From an uncultured Clostridium sp. (GTDB taxonomy: Bacteria > Bacillota > Clostridia > Clostridiales > Clostridiaceae): a DNA stretch of 40,642 nt. Shown piece after piece: positions 23,923 to 33,509 of this stretch; within the stretch, counting starts at the first letter, position 1; each line of letters begins with the position of its first letter. A program made the position numbers and the translations under genes. The stretch is from the NCBI RefSeq assembly GCF_934754925.1, contig NZ_CAKVJA010000024.1, positions 1 through 40,642 of the forward strand. Direction: 5' to 3'. The notes beneath the pieces were generated by a model, which made no database searches, had not been told where the DNA came from, and saw only the letters and a program-made list of their open reading frames with translations.

Positions 23923-24165
23923 ATGAGAGAAATGAAAAGATCTGGAAAAATGAGAAGATCTAAGAGAAAAGTATGTGCTTTCTGTGTAGATAAAGCTGAA
24001 TCAATAGATTACAAAGATATCAACAAGCTAAGAAAGTTTGTTACAGAAAGAGGTAAGATTCTTCCAAGAAGAATCTCTGGTACTTGCGCTAAGCATCAAA
24101 GACAATTAACAGATGCTATCAAGAGATCAAGAAACATAGCTTTATTACCATTCACAACTGAATAG
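23923..24165 (+). CDS. rpsR: 30S ribosomal protein bS18
   Basis: bS18 is the partner of bS6. The 80-aa basic protein keeps the cysteine pattern of zinc-binding (C+) bS18: Cys18 and Cys21 (CAFC), then Cys55 and His58 (CAKH). It therefore probably needs zinc. The ribosome binding site is AAGGAGGG. It is the last gene of the rpsF operon and is followed by a strong terminator. Confidence 0.97.
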   Translation: MREMKRSGKMRRSKRKVCAFCVDKAESIDYKDINKLRKFVTERGKILPRRISGTCAKHQRQLTDAIKRSRNIALLPFTTE

Positions 24166-24178
24166 TAATAAGTTTATT

Positions 24179-24210
24179 AGCCCCTGATTTTCAGGGGCTT
24201 TTATTTTTAT
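24179..24210 (+). terminator. Terminator of rpsF-ssb-rpsR
   Basis: Perfect stem AGCCCCTGA (24179-24187) with TCAGGGGCT (24191-24199), 3-nt loop, then TTTATTTTT. Confidence 0.93.
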
Positions 24211-24318
24211 ATTTTAAAATAATTACATAATTTGTAATTCAAGCCCCTATTTAGTTGCATTAATAAAGAAAAATAATTAAAATAAAGATACAAGGTATTG
24301 AATAGAGGTGAGAATTTA

Positions 24319-24639
24319 GTGAAGAAAAAGGAAGAGCTAAATATTATGGCTAATATTAAAATTATAGAAGAGCTTAAAGCTAGCTTATTATGTATTATAG
24401 GTGAGTTTTTTTCACTTTTAACAAGAGGTACTAATGTAGCTAAGGATTCTATATTAAACTGTATAGCCGGAGCAATTTTAATTTTATATGTACTAGCACA
24501 AAAGTTAGGATATAGCTGTAGCGAAGTAGATGATGAAATGAGAAAAAAATTAAAATTAGGAATAGCTGAAGAGCATGAATATGAAAAGGAAGGTAAGAGC
24601 TTAACTAAGCTTCAAAATCATATCAAGGGACGTTATTAA
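24319..24639 (+). CDS. MazG-like family protein
   Basis: This 106-aa protein fits the short clostridial MazG-like family (KIIEELKASLL, hydrophobic IAGAILILYVLAQKLGYSC, then the end KLQNHIKGRY). True MazG enzymes hydrolyse nucleoside triphosphates using an EExxE metal-binding pattern. That pattern is not clear here, so catalysis is doubtful. The open frame reaches TTG 24298, but AGAGGTG (24304-24310) is placed for the GTG at 24319. An ATG at 24346 is an alternative. It lies 21 nt before gdpP, a position it also holds in other Clostridia. Confidence 0.75.
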   Translation: MKKKEELNIMANIKIIEELKASLLCIIGEFFSLLTRGTNVAKDSILNCIAGAILILYVLAQKLGYSCSEVDDEMRKKLKLGIAEEHEYEKEGKSLTKLQNHIKGRY

Positions 24640-24660
24640 TATAAAATTTAGGAGGCTTTT

Positions 24661-26613
24661 ATGAAAAAAAAGCTCAAAAGGTATAGTAAACTATTAATAT
24701 CAATTGTAATTACTATTTTAATAATAATACTCTATTATATTAGAGAATTTTATTTAGCAAGTGTAATTTTAATAGTGTATGTAGCAGGTAATACATATTT
24801 AGATATTAATAGAGAACTATATGATGAAAAGGTTAATACTTTAACTACAAAAATTAGAGCAAATATAAATGATAATATTTCTAATATGTCATATCCATTA
24901 GCTTTAATTGATAATGAGGGTAATATACTTTGGGCGAATAAGAGATTAAAAGAAGAGTTAAATTTATTAGATCTACAAGAGCAAAATATACTTAGTATAG
25001 GTAGAAATCTTGATTTGCAAAAATTATTAAAGTGCGATAAAGATTTAAAGCAAAGGGTAAAGATAAAAGATTCTTTTTATAGCATATATGCTACTAACAT
25101 AAGTAATGAAAATGAAACATATGTAAAACAGAAGTATATAGTATATTTTAATGAAGTAAGCAACTTAAGAGATTTACAGTCAACTACAGAAAGTATAATG
25201 TTAATAGAAGTAGATAATTTATCAGAGGCGTTAGAGGTAACTGATGAAGCGAATAGACCTATGTTAGCTGCAGAGGTAGAAAAGACTATAAATTCCTATA
25301 GTAAAAAATTAAAGTCGATGATTATTAAATATGAATATAATAAATATTGTTTATCAGTAAAAGATAAATATATTAATGATGAAATTAATTGTAAATTTAG
25401 TATACTAGATGAAATATCCAATATTGATAGAGGTAATAAGTTAGAAGTTACTTTAAGTATAGGAATAGGTAGAGGTGGAGACAACTCACAAGAAAACTAT
25501 AATAATGCAATGACTGCTAGAGAGCTGGCATTAGGTAGAGGCGGAGATCAAGTAGTCATTAAAAATAATGAAAAGATAAGTTTCTTTGGAGGGAATACTC
25601 GTGAACTTGAAAAAAGAACTAGAGTTAGAGCTAGGGTAATAGCACAAGCTTTAAGAGAATTGATTTTTGAAAGTAGTAATATACTTATAATAGGTCATAA
25701 AAATCCTGATATGGATTCTTTTGGGGCATCAGTAGGGTTATGGTCAGCTATAAGACAATTAGGAAAGACTTGTAATGTTATAATTGATAATGATATTAAT
25801 GCTATTGATTACTATATGAATAAACTTAAAAGTGACAGTAAATATGATAATTTATTAATTTCTAGTTATGAAGCTGAAAAAGTAATAAATGATAAGACAT
25901 TATTAATAATAGTTGATGTTCATAATAAGGGATATGTGAATAATTTTAGTATAGTTGAAAAAATTAATAGGAAGATAATAATAGATCATCATAGAAGAAG
26001 TCCTGACATAATAGAAGGAGCATTGCTAAACTATATAGAAGTCTATGCATCTTCTACATCAGAGCTGGTAACTGAGCTAATACAGTATATGTTACAAAAA
26101 CCTAGAATTTCAAAGGTTGAAGCAGAAGGGCTTTTAGGTGGAATTTTTATGGATACTAAGGGATTCCAATTTAAATCTGGAGTAAGAACCTTTGATGCCG
26201 CAGCTTTTTTAAGATCCTTGGGTGCAGATACCATAGAAGTTAAAAAGATGTTTACTGATAGTTTAGCAGATTATTTATTAATTTCAGAAACTATTAAAAG
26301 TGCTGAAGTTTATGAAAATTTAGCTATAGCTGTTTGTCCTAGTGAAGTAAATAATACTGTGATTGTTGCACGAGCTGCAGATGAGCTACTAGGCATATCA
26401 GGAATTGATGTATGCTTTGTTTTATGTGAAATAAGTAATTCTATTACTATAAGTGGTAGATCTACAGGCGAAGTTAATGTTCAAGTTATATTAGAGGAAC
26501 TAGGTGGTGGCGGTCATATGAATATGGCTGGTGCAAAAGTAAACGCAACAATGGATGAAGCAAGAGATATGCTAAAAGAAGCAATAAAGAAACATTTAGA
26601 ACTTAAAGAATAA
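24661..26613 (+). CDS. gdpP: Cyclic-di-AMP phosphodiesterase GdpP
   Basis: GdpP (YybT) degrades c-di-AMP, which controls potassium and osmotic balance and wall stress. The 650-aa protein has two transmembrane helices (about 11-28 and 31-47), a PAS-like domain (about 75-150) and a degenerate GGDEF domain (about 170-310, ending ALGRGGDQVVI). A DHH-DHHA1 catalytic module follows. Metal ligands are visible in GHKNPDMDS (His346, Asp350, Asp352), DVH and DHH at 442-444. GGGGH at 615-619 belongs to DHHA1. All catalytic motifs are intact. It has an AGGAGG ribosome binding site and is followed by rplI after 24 nt. Confidence 0.96.
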   Translation: MKKKLKRYSKLLISIVITILIIILYYIREFYLASVILIVYVAGNTYLDINRELYDEKVNTLTTKIRANINDNISNMSYPLALIDNEGNILWANKRLKEELNLLDLQEQNILSIGRNLDLQKLLKCDKDLKQRVKIKDSFYSIYATNISNENETYVKQKYIVYFNEVSNLRDLQSTTESIMLIEVDNLSEALEVTDEANRPMLAAEVEKTINSYSKKLKSMIIKYEYNKYCLSVKDKYINDEINCKFSILDEISNIDRGNKLEVTLSIGIGRGGDNSQENYNNAMTARELALGRGGDQVVIKNNEKISFFGGNTRELEKRTRVRARVIAQALRELIFESSNILIIGHKNPDMDSFGASVGLWSAIRQLGKTCNVIIDNDINAIDYYMNKLKSDSKYDNLLISSYEAEKVINDKTLLIIVDVHNKGYVNNFSIVEKINRKIIIDHHRRSPDIIEGALLNYIEVYASSTSELVTELIQYMLQKPRISKVEAEGLLGGIFMDTKGFQFKSGVRTFDAAAFLRSLGADTIEVKKMFTDSLADYLLISETIKSAEVYENLAIAVCPSEVNNTVIVARAADELLGISGIDVCFVLCEISNSITISGRSTGEVNVQVILEELGGGGHMNMAGAKVNATMDEARDMLKEAIKKHLELKE

Positions 26614-26637
26614 AAAGTTAAAGGATAGGTGTATAAT

Positions 26638-27084
26638 ATGAAGGTAATTTTATTACAAGACGTTAAAAAAATGGGTAAAAAGGGCGATGTTATAGAAGCA
26701 TCAGATGGATATGCAAGAAATTATTTATTTCCTAGGAAATTAGCAGAAGAAGCAACAGCAAATGCATTACATGTTGTTAATGCAAAAAAAGAAAATGAAA
26801 GAAGAAAGAAGCTTGCTGAATTAGAAGCAGCACAAAAGTTAGCAGCTGAATTAAAGGGTAAGGAAGTTACTATAGATGCTAAAGCAGGAGATAACGGAAG
26901 ATTATTTGGAGCAATAACTAATAAAGATATAGCTGAAGTAATTAACAATAAATTTAATTTATCAATAGATAAAAAGAAAGTTGTTGTAAATACTATAAAG
27001 GTTGCTGGACAATATGAAGTAGAAGTGAAATTATATCCAGAAGTATCTACAAAGATGAAAGTTATTATTGTTCCTAAACAATAA
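26638..27084 (+). CDS. rplI: 50S ribosomal protein bL9
   Basis: bL9 binds 23S rRNA near the L1 stalk and helps frame maintenance. The 148-aa protein has the N-terminal RNA-binding domain (MKVILLQDVKKMGKKGDVIEASDGYARNYLFP), a long charged connecting helix (about 45-75) and a C-terminal domain with NGRLFGAITNKDIAE. GTG 26629 lies in the ribosome binding site AGGATAGGTG, so the ATG at 26638 is the start. The gdpP-rplI-lonC-dnaB order is shared with other Clostridia. Confidence 0.97.
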   Translation: MKVILLQDVKKMGKKGDVIEASDGYARNYLFPRKLAEEATANALHVVNAKKENERRKKLAELEAAQKLAAELKGKEVTIDAKAGDNGRLFGAITNKDIAEVINNKFNLSIDKKKVVVNTIKVAGQYEVEVKLYPEVSTKMKVIIVPKQ

Positions 27085-27096
27085 GGAGGATTAACA

Positions 27097-28995
27097 TTGA
27101 ATTTATATAATGAAGGGCTTAATTTAGAAGGAATTCTAACAAGCGATTTACCAATAGAAGCAAAGGTTAATGTATTATTTGATGTTCTTAAAAATGTTTT
27201 AGATGAAGGTGCAATTAGAGCTAGGACTGTAAGATTTAAGCTACAAAAATATGTTAACTCAACAGATATAAATGAAAGAATATATGCATTAAATGTTATA
27301 GCATCTGATGGAAATGGAGCAAAGGTTGTTCCAACAGATGAAACAGCTCAAGAAGTACTAGAGGATGTTATCTATTGGATATCAGAAAATATAGCTAAAA
27401 AATATGTTCAAAATAAAATAGAATCAGAAGTAGAAAAGGCTTTAGTTGAGAGACAAGATAAGTTTATGGATGAGCTTAAATTGTCTATAATTAAAAAGCA
27501 AAAAGGAAAAGAAAATACAAAGACTACAGCAAAGTTAGAAAGATTAGAAAAGTTAGATGCAAAGCATATTAATAAAAATGTTATGTCACTTTTAAGACCT
27601 GAAAATTTTGATGAAGTAGTTGGTCAAGAGAGAGCAGTAAGATCATTAATATCAAAAATGTCTTCACCATATCCTCAACATATAATTCTTTATGGGCCAC
27701 CAGGGGTAGGAAAGACTTCAGCTGCAAGACTTGCATTAGAAGCAGCTAAAAAACTAAAATTTACACCTTTTGATGAAGATTCAAAATTTGTTGAAGTTGA
27801 TGGAACTACATTAAGATGGGATCCAAGAGAAATAACAAATCCTTTATTAGGGTCAGTACATGATCCTATATATCAAGGAAGTAAAAGAGATTTAGCTGAA
27901 GTAGGTGTGCCAGAGCCAAAGACAGGATTAGTTACTGAAGCTCATGGTGGAGTATTATTTATCGATGAAATTGGTGAATTAGATGATATACTTCAAAATA
28001 AGTTATTAAAGGTATTAGAAGATAAAAGAGTAGAATTCTCATCTTCTTATTATGATCCGGATGATGAAAATATTCCTGAATATATAAGATATTTATTTGA
28101 AAAGGGAGCACCAGCTGATTTTGTTTTAATAGGTGCCACTACAAAAGATCCAAGTCAGATAAATCCAGCATTAAGATCTAGATGTACAGAGGTGTATTTT
28201 GAACCATTATCTTCAAGGAGTATAGAAGGTATAGTTAATAATGCATCTGAAAAATTAAATGTAGAACTAGAAGATGGAGTTGGAAAGTTAATAAGCCAGT
28301 ATACTATCGAAGGTAGAAAAGCTGTAAATATATTATCTGATGCATATGGATATTCGTTATTTAATACAAGTGGGGATGAAACAAGTAATAAAATAACTTT
28401 AAAAGATGTTGAAGAAGTTATTTCAATAGGAAGATATGCTCCATTTGAAAGATTAGATAATTTAGATAATTATGAAATAGGGCATGTATATGGACTAGGA
28501 GTAAGTGGATTCTTAGGATCTACAATAGAAATAGAATCAACAGTATTCCCAGCTAAAAAGAAAGGTCATGGAACTATTAAATTTAATGATACTGCAGGTT
28601 CTATGGCAAAGGATTCTGTATTTAATGCTGCATCTGTAATTAGAAAGATTACAGATAAAGATATAAAAGATTATGATGTCCATGTTAATGTAATTGGCGG
28701 TGGTCAAATAGATGGACCATCAGCTGGAGCAGCTATTACAGTTTGTATAATAAGTGCTCTTACAGAAAGGCCAATTCGTCAAGACGTTGCTATCACAGGG
28801 GAAATTTCTTTAAGAGGAAAGGTTAAGCCTGTTGGAGGTATATTTGAAAAAATATACGGGGCTAGAAGAAAAGGAATTAAACTTGTTGCTATCCCTAAGG
28901 ATAATGAAAAAGAAGTTCCTCTAGGACTTGAAGATATTGAAGTTAAATCTATAAGTCATATAGAGGAACTAATGGAGATAGTATTTGAGAAGTAA
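27097..28995 (+). CDS. lonC: Lon-family ATP-dependent protease LonC
   Basis: This 632-aa protein is a Lon-type protease of the clostridial LonC (sporulation Lon-like) group. It has its own N-terminal region (1-170) in place of the standard Lon N-domain, Walker A GPPGVGKT (200-207) and Walker B LFIDEIGEL. The Lon protease domain carries Ser542 (DGPSAG) and Lys585, with the 43-residue spacing of the Lon catalytic dyad. It starts with TTG 6 nt after AAGGAGGA. A terminator follows. The exact substrates are not known. Confidence 0.9.
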   Translation: MNLYNEGLNLEGILTSDLPIEAKVNVLFDVLKNVLDEGAIRARTVRFKLQKYVNSTDINERIYALNVIASDGNGAKVVPTDETAQEVLEDVIYWISENIAKKYVQNKIESEVEKALVERQDKFMDELKLSIIKKQKGKENTKTTAKLERLEKLDAKHINKNVMSLLRPENFDEVVGQERAVRSLISKMSSPYPQHIILYGPPGVGKTSAARLALEAAKKLKFTPFDEDSKFVEVDGTTLRWDPREITNPLLGSVHDPIYQGSKRDLAEVGVPEPKTGLVTEAHGGVLFIDEIGELDDILQNKLLKVLEDKRVEFSSSYYDPDDENIPEYIRYLFEKGAPADFVLIGATTKDPSQINPALRSRCTEVYFEPLSSRSIEGIVNNASEKLNVELEDGVGKLISQYTIEGRKAVNILSDAYGYSLFNTSGDETSNKITLKDVEEVISIGRYAPFERLDNLDNYEIGHVYGLGVSGFLGSTIEIESTVFPAKKKGHGTIKFNDTAGSMAKDSVFNAASVIRKITDKDIKDYDVHVNVIGGGQIDGPSAGAAITVCIISALTERPIRQDVAITGEISLRGKVKPVGGIFEKIYGARRKGIKLVAIPKDNEKEVPLGLEDIEVKSISHIEELMEIVFEK

Positions 28996-29000
28996 TGTAG

Positions 29001-29033
29001 ATTAAGCTTCCTTTATGGGAAGCTTAATTTTAT
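29001..29033 (+). terminator. Terminator of lonC
   Basis: Stem ATTAAGCTTCC (29001-29011) with GGAAGCTTAAT (29018-29028), then TTTTATT. It separates lonC from dnaB. Confidence 0.85.
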
Positions 29034-29086
29034 TATGTGAAGAAATAAATTTATTATACAAATGACATAGTAAATTAAATTCATTT

Positions 29087-29095
29087 TGATATAAT
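29087..29095 (+). promoter_or_regulatory. Extended -10 promoter of dnaB
   Basis: TGATATAAT fits an extended -10 (TG, one base, TATAAT at 29090-29095). No good -35 is visible at the proper distance. It lies in the gap after the lonC terminator, about 60 nt before the dnaB start. Confidence 0.5.
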
Positions 29096-29153
29096 AAGTT
29101 ATATATAGAAAAGAAAATAGAAATTAAATATAAAATTGGGAGGTGGATTATTT

Positions 29154-30491
29154 ATGGAAGCACCTATGATGAGAAGTTTACCACAAAGTATAGAAGCAGA
29201 GCAGTCCGTTATAGGGGCAATGATAATAGATAAAAGTGCCATTGCTCAAGTTTTAGAAAAGCTTAATGAAGAAGATTTTTATAGAGATGGACATAAGGCT
29301 ATATATAAAGCTATAAAAGAAATGTATGCTAAGGATATGGCAGTAGACTTAGTAACTATATTGGAGTACTTAAAGACTACTGATATGTTAGATAAGGCTG
29401 GAGGAGTTACCTATATATCTGAGCTAAGTGCATCTGTGCCTACAACAGCTAACTTAAGTTCATATATAAAAATAGTAGAAGAAAAATCTACATTAAGGAA
29501 ACTGATAAAGGCATCTACATCTATTATTGAGGAAAGTTATAATAGTGGTGGAGATGTTGAGAAGGTAATAGATTTAGCACAAAAAAAGGTATTTGATATA
29601 GCAGAAAAAAAGGATTCTAAGGAATATGAACCACTTTCTAATGTACTTGAAAGAGGTTTTTTAGAAATAGAAAGATTATTTAATAATAGGGGAGCTATAA
29701 CAGGAGTTGGATCTGGTATTAAGGATTTAGATGCTAAAACATCTGGATTTCAAAAGGGTGATATGGTACTTATTGCTGCTAGACCATCTATGGGAAAAAC
29801 AACATTTTCATTAAATATTGCAGAGAATGCAGCTTTAAAGGAAGGAAAGAGTGTAGTTATATTTTCACTGGAAATGTCTAAGGAACAATTAGCATATAAG
29901 CTATTATGTTCACAGGCTAATGTAGATATGCTAAAGCTTAGAACAGGTAATTTAGAGGATGATGACTGGGAAAGAATTGCAAGAGCCACAGGACCTTTAG
30001 CAAAGGCTAGAATCTATATAGATGATACTGCTGGTATTAGTGTTATGGATATGAGATCTAAGTGTAGAAAGATAAAAATGGAGCACGGTATTGATATGAT
30101 ACTTATTGACTACTTACAACTTATGTCAGGTAGTGCTGGTAGTGATAATAGACAACAAGAGGTATCTGAAATATCAAGATCTATTAAAGCTTTAGCAAAA
30201 GAAATGGAATGCCCAGTAATTGCATTATCACAGTTATCTCGTGCACCTGAGCAAAGAGCTGACCACAGACCTATGCTATCAGACCTAAGAGAATCAGGAT
30301 CAATTGAGCAGGATGCCGATGTTGTTATGTTCTTATATAGAGACGAATATTATAATAAAGAGACTGAAGAAAAAGGTATCGGAGAATGTATTATAGCTAA
30401 ACAAAGAAATGGCCCAGTTGGAACAGTTAAAATGGCTTGGATTGGAGCACACTCTAAGTTTGCTGATTTAGACTTAGTACATAAAGAGTAA
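29154..30491 (+). CDS. dnaB: Replicative DNA helicase DnaB (DnaC in Bacillus)
   Basis: This is the hexameric helicase that unwinds DNA at the fork and recruits primase. The 445-aa protein has the N-terminal domain (SLPQSIEAEQSVIGAMI) and the RecA-like C-terminal domain with Walker A RPSMGKTT (210-217), SLEMSKEQL, the Walker B region ILIDYLQLM and LSDLRESGSIEQDADVVMFLYRDEYY. No intein is present. The TTG at 29136 precedes the ribosome binding site GGGAGGTGG, so the ATG at 29154 is the start. proC follows after 30 nt. Confidence 0.97.
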   Translation: MEAPMMRSLPQSIEAEQSVIGAMIIDKSAIAQVLEKLNEEDFYRDGHKAIYKAIKEMYAKDMAVDLVTILEYLKTTDMLDKAGGVTYISELSASVPTTANLSSYIKIVEEKSTLRKLIKASTSIIEESYNSGGDVEKVIDLAQKKVFDIAEKKDSKEYEPLSNVLERGFLEIERLFNNRGAITGVGSGIKDLDAKTSGFQKGDMVLIAARPSMGKTTFSLNIAENAALKEGKSVVIFSLEMSKEQLAYKLLCSQANVDMLKLRTGNLEDDDWERIARATGPLAKARIYIDDTAGISVMDMRSKCRKIKMEHGIDMILIDYLQLMSGSAGSDNRQQEVSEISRSIKALAKEMECPVIALSQLSRAPEQRADHRPMLSDLRESGSIEQDADVVMFLYRDEYYNKETEEKGIGECIIAKQRNGPVGTVKMAWIGAHSKFADLDLVHKE

Positions 30492-30521
30492 TAGTAAATT
30501 TAAATTATTGTGGGGTGCTAT

Positions 30522-31322
30522 ATGAATAGAAAAATTGGTTTTATAGGTTGTGGAAATATGGGAAGCGCCATGCTTGGTGCATTAGTTAAATCTAATGATA
30601 TAAATAATAATGATATCATGGTTTCTACAAAGAGTGAAGAATCAGCTAAAAGAATAAATAAGAAATTTGAAGTGAAGACAACAGTAGTTAATATTGAAGT
30701 AGCTGAAAAATCTAATATTCTATTTTTAGCTGTTAAGCCATATTTCTTTAAAGAAGTTATAGAAGAAATAAAAGATAAAGTTAGTGATGATACTATTATT
30801 ATTTCTATAGCTGCAGGAGTTACAATAGAACAAATAGAAGAATGGTTTGGAAAAAAGGTTAAGGTTATTAGAACAATGCCTAATACACCAGCATTAGTTG
30901 GAGAAGGAATGTCAGCGATTTGTCCAAATAAAAATATAACCTCAGATGAATTAGAATATGTAGGTAAATTATATAATTCATTTGGAAAGTATGAAATATT
31001 GGAGGAGAAGGATTTTCATGCATTTATAGCTTTATGTGGCTCATCTCCAGCTTATGTATTTATGTTTATAGAAGCAATGGCAGATGCTGCTGTTAAGTTG
31101 GGAATTCCTAGAACTAAGGCTTATAAGTTAGCTGAGCAAAGTATACTAGGTTCAGCTAAATTAGCTTTAGAAACAGGAAAGCATCCAGGAGTATTAAAAG
31201 ATGAAGTTTGTTCTCCTGGTGGAACAACAATTGAAGCTGTAATAGATCTTGAAAAGAATGGATTTAGAAATACAATTATAAGTGCAGTTGAAAAATGTGC
31301 AGAGAAATCAAGGAATATGTAA
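30522..31322 (+). CDS. proC: Pyrroline-5-carboxylate reductase
   Basis: ProC reduces 1-pyrroline-5-carboxylate to proline with NAD(P)H, the last step of proline synthesis. The 266-aa protein has the Rossmann motif IGFIGCGNMGSAMLGA, FLAVKPYF, IRTMPNTPALVGEGM, GSSPAYVFMFIEAMADAAVKLG and the C-terminal signature CSPGGTTIEAV. GTG 30510 lies in the ribosome binding site, so the ATG at 30522 is used. It may be co-transcribed with dnaB. No clear terminator follows; an all-A/T stem (CAATTAA/TTAATTG) near 31332 lacks a T-run. Confidence 0.96.
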   Translation: MNRKIGFIGCGNMGSAMLGALVKSNDINNNDIMVSTKSEESAKRINKKFEVKTTVVNIEVAEKSNILFLAVKPYFFKEVIEEIKDKVSDDTIIISIAAGVTIEQIEEWFGKKVKVIRTMPNTPALVGEGMSAICPNKNITSDELEYVGKLYNSFGKYEILEEKDFHAFIALCGSSPAYVFMFIEAMADAAVKLGIPRTKAYKLAEQSILGSAKLALETGKHPGVLKDEVCSPGGTTIEAVIDLEKNGFRNTIISAVEKCAEKSRNM

Positions 31323-31434
31323 TATATAAAGCAATTAAAATTAATTGTGGTAATATATGATTTTAAAATATATAATATAAGATAATGAATATATTATTAA
31401 AAAAATGAAATAATTAAAAATATAAAAATTCTAT

Positions 31435-31668
31435 GAAAAGAAGAGTACTTATTCAATAGTATTTTGCAGCGAGTAGGGGTAGAGTGTAAGCCTTATAAAA
31501 TACAGAGTAAGGAAGAGGAACTTGGAGAAGCTACTTAAGTATAAAGATATTTATATAAGGGTATGCCGTTAACTGCGTTAAGGTTTTGAGTGAACTAAGT
31601 TTTTAGTTAAATTGAGTGGTACCGCGGAAATACTCCGTCTCTTTGTATGAAAGGAGACGGATTTTTTA
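31435..31668 (+). promoter_or_regulatory. T-box riboswitch, arginine (specifier AGA)
   Basis: The T-box motif AGTGGTACCGCGG is at 31615-31627. The terminator TCCGTCTC (31634-31641) / GAGACGGA (31654-31661) with a T-run follows. Stem I is partly visible: lower stem CTTA/TAAG (31448-31451 with 31508-31511), upper stem GTATTTT/AAAATAC (31459-31465 with 31497-31503), and AG-rich distal loops (GAGTAGGGGTAGAGTG). The 3' side of the specifier loop holds AGA (31504-31506), an arginine codon, which fits argS downstream. Uncharged tRNA-Arg(UCU) would stabilise the antiterminator and turn argS on. Confidence 0.93.
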
Positions 31669-31699
31669 TATTTTAATAGAAAAATCAGGAGGTAAAGTT

Positions 31700-33457
31700 A
31701 TGAAATTATTTATTGATGAAATAAATGAAGTAGTTAAAAATGCTTTTGAAGAGCTAGGATACGAAAGAGAAACAGGAAAGGTTAATGTATCAAATAGACC
31801 TGATTTATGCCAATATCAATGTAACGGGGCTTTAGCAAACGCTAAAAAGCATAAGAAAGCACCAATGATAATAGCTAATGAGGTTGTTGAAAAATTAAAT
31901 GATAATAAAATGTTTTCTAAATTAGAAGCTGTTGCACCTGGATTTATCAATATGAATATTAACGATGAATTCTTAATAGGGTACATCAACGATATGAATA
32001 AAGATGAGAATTTTGGAGTTTCAAAGGCTACAGAAGTTAAGAAAATAGTTGTTGATTATGGTGGAGCAAATGTTGCGAAACCACTACACATTGGACATTT
32101 AAGATCAGCAATAATTGGTGAAAGTATAAAAAGAATTGCAAAGTTCTTAGGACATAATGTTATTGGAGATGTACATTTAGGAGATTGGGGTCTTCAAATG
32201 GGGATGGTAATATCTGAAGTTGAAAGAAGAAATCCATCTTTACCATACTTCGATGAGAACTTTACTGGAGAATATCCAACAGAAGCTCCATTTACAATAG
32301 ATGAACTTGAAGATATATATCCATATGCAAGTAAGTTAGCTAAGAGTGATGAAAAAGTAATGGAGGCTGCTAAGCAAGCTACTGTTGAACTTCAACAAGG
32401 TAGAAGAGGATATGTTGCTTTATGGAAGCATATATTAAATGTTTCAGTTACTGACTTAAAGAAAAACTATGGAGCATTAGATGTTAATTTTGAATTATGG
32501 AATGGTGAAAGTGATGCACAAAAATTCATTCCAGCAATGATAGAAGAATTAAAAGAAAAAGGTTTCGCACAAGAAAGTGAAGGAGCATTAGTATTTGATG
32601 TAAGTGAAGAAACTGATAAGAGTCCAGTTCCACCACTACTATTATTAAAGTCTGATGGAGCATCTTTATATGGAACTACTGACTTAGCTACAGTTGTAGA
32701 AAGAGTTAGAGATATGAAGGCAGATGAAATAATATATCTAGCAGATAAGAGACAAGGACTTCACTATGAACAATTCTTTAGAGCTGCTAAAAAATCAGGA
32801 ATAGCACATGAAGATACTGTTTTAGATTTCATAGGATTTGGTACTATGAATGGAAAAGATGGAAAGCCATTTAAGACTCGTGAAGGTGGAGTAATGAGAC
32901 TTGCAGATTTAATAAATATGATTAAAGAAGCAGGGAAAGAAAAGCTTAAGGATAATAAAAATATTTCAGAAGAAGATGTTGAAGAAATTTCTTCAAAGGT
33001 TGGTTTAGCTGCATTAAAGTATGGTGATTTATCAAACCAAGCATCTAAGGATTATGTATTTGATATAGAGAGATTTGCTTCTTTTGAAGGAAATACAGGG
33101 CCATATATTTTATATACAATAGTAAGAATTAAATCTATATTAAATAAATCAGAAGGATTTAATGCTGAAAATAGTATTTTAGTACCTCAAAGTGAATCAG
33201 AAAGAGGATTAATGCTTCAATTATCTAAATTTAATGAAGTTATAGAGTTAAGCTTCAGAGACAGAGCTCCTCATAAAATTTGTGAATTTATATATGAATT
33301 ATCTAATAACTTTAATAAGTTCTATAATGACACTAGAATATTATCTGAAGAAGATGAAAGTAAAAAGGCATCTTGGTTAAGTTTAATAAATCTTGTTAAA
33401 AATGTTTTAGAACAAGGATTAGACTTATTAGGTATGGAAAGTGTAGAAAGAATGTAG
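31700..33457 (+). CDS. argS: Arginine--tRNA ligase
   Basis: ArgS charges tRNA-Arg. The 585-aa class I synthetase has the N-terminal tRNA-binding domain, HIGH at 130-133 (KPLHIGHLRSAIIGE), the ArgRS form of the second signature (DGKPFKTREGG in place of KMSKS) and the C-terminal anticodon-binding domain (NTGPYILYTIVRIKSI, DRAPHKICEFIYELS). The open frame runs back to 31616 through the T-box terminator. The ATG at 31700 after CAGGAGG is the real start. It is controlled by the T-box just upstream and ends at a strong terminator. Confidence 0.97.
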   Translation: MKLFIDEINEVVKNAFEELGYERETGKVNVSNRPDLCQYQCNGALANAKKHKKAPMIIANEVVEKLNDNKMFSKLEAVAPGFINMNINDEFLIGYINDMNKDENFGVSKATEVKKIVVDYGGANVAKPLHIGHLRSAIIGESIKRIAKFLGHNVIGDVHLGDWGLQMGMVISEVERRNPSLPYFDENFTGEYPTEAPFTIDELEDIYPYASKLAKSDEKVMEAAKQATVELQQGRRGYVALWKHILNVSVTDLKKNYGALDVNFELWNGESDAQKFIPAMIEELKEKGFAQESEGALVFDVSEETDKSPVPPLLLLKSDGASLYGTTDLATVVERVRDMKADEIIYLADKRQGLHYEQFFRAAKKSGIAHEDTVLDFIGFGTMNGKDGKPFKTREGGVMRLADLINMIKEAGKEKLKDNKNISEEDVEEISSKVGLAALKYGDLSNQASKDYVFDIERFASFEGNTGPYILYTIVRIKSILNKSEGFNAENSILVPQSESERGLMLQLSKFNEVIELSFRDRAPHKICEFIYELSNNFNKFYNDTRILSEEDESKKASWLSLINLVKNVLEQGLDLLGMESVERM

Positions 33458-33467
33458 TTTCAATAAT

Positions 33468-33509
33468 CTGTATCAAAATTATGATTTTGATACAGCTGTT
33501 TTTATTATT
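33468..33509 (+). terminator. Terminator of argS
   Basis: Perfect stem CTGTATCAAAAT (33468-33479) with ATTTTGATACAG (33484-33495), 4-nt loop, then CTGTTTTTATTATTTTT. Confidence 0.92.

Noticed and set aside
31330..31346. Terminator for proC
   Set aside because: The stem CAATTAA/TTAATTG is all A/T and has no T-run after it.
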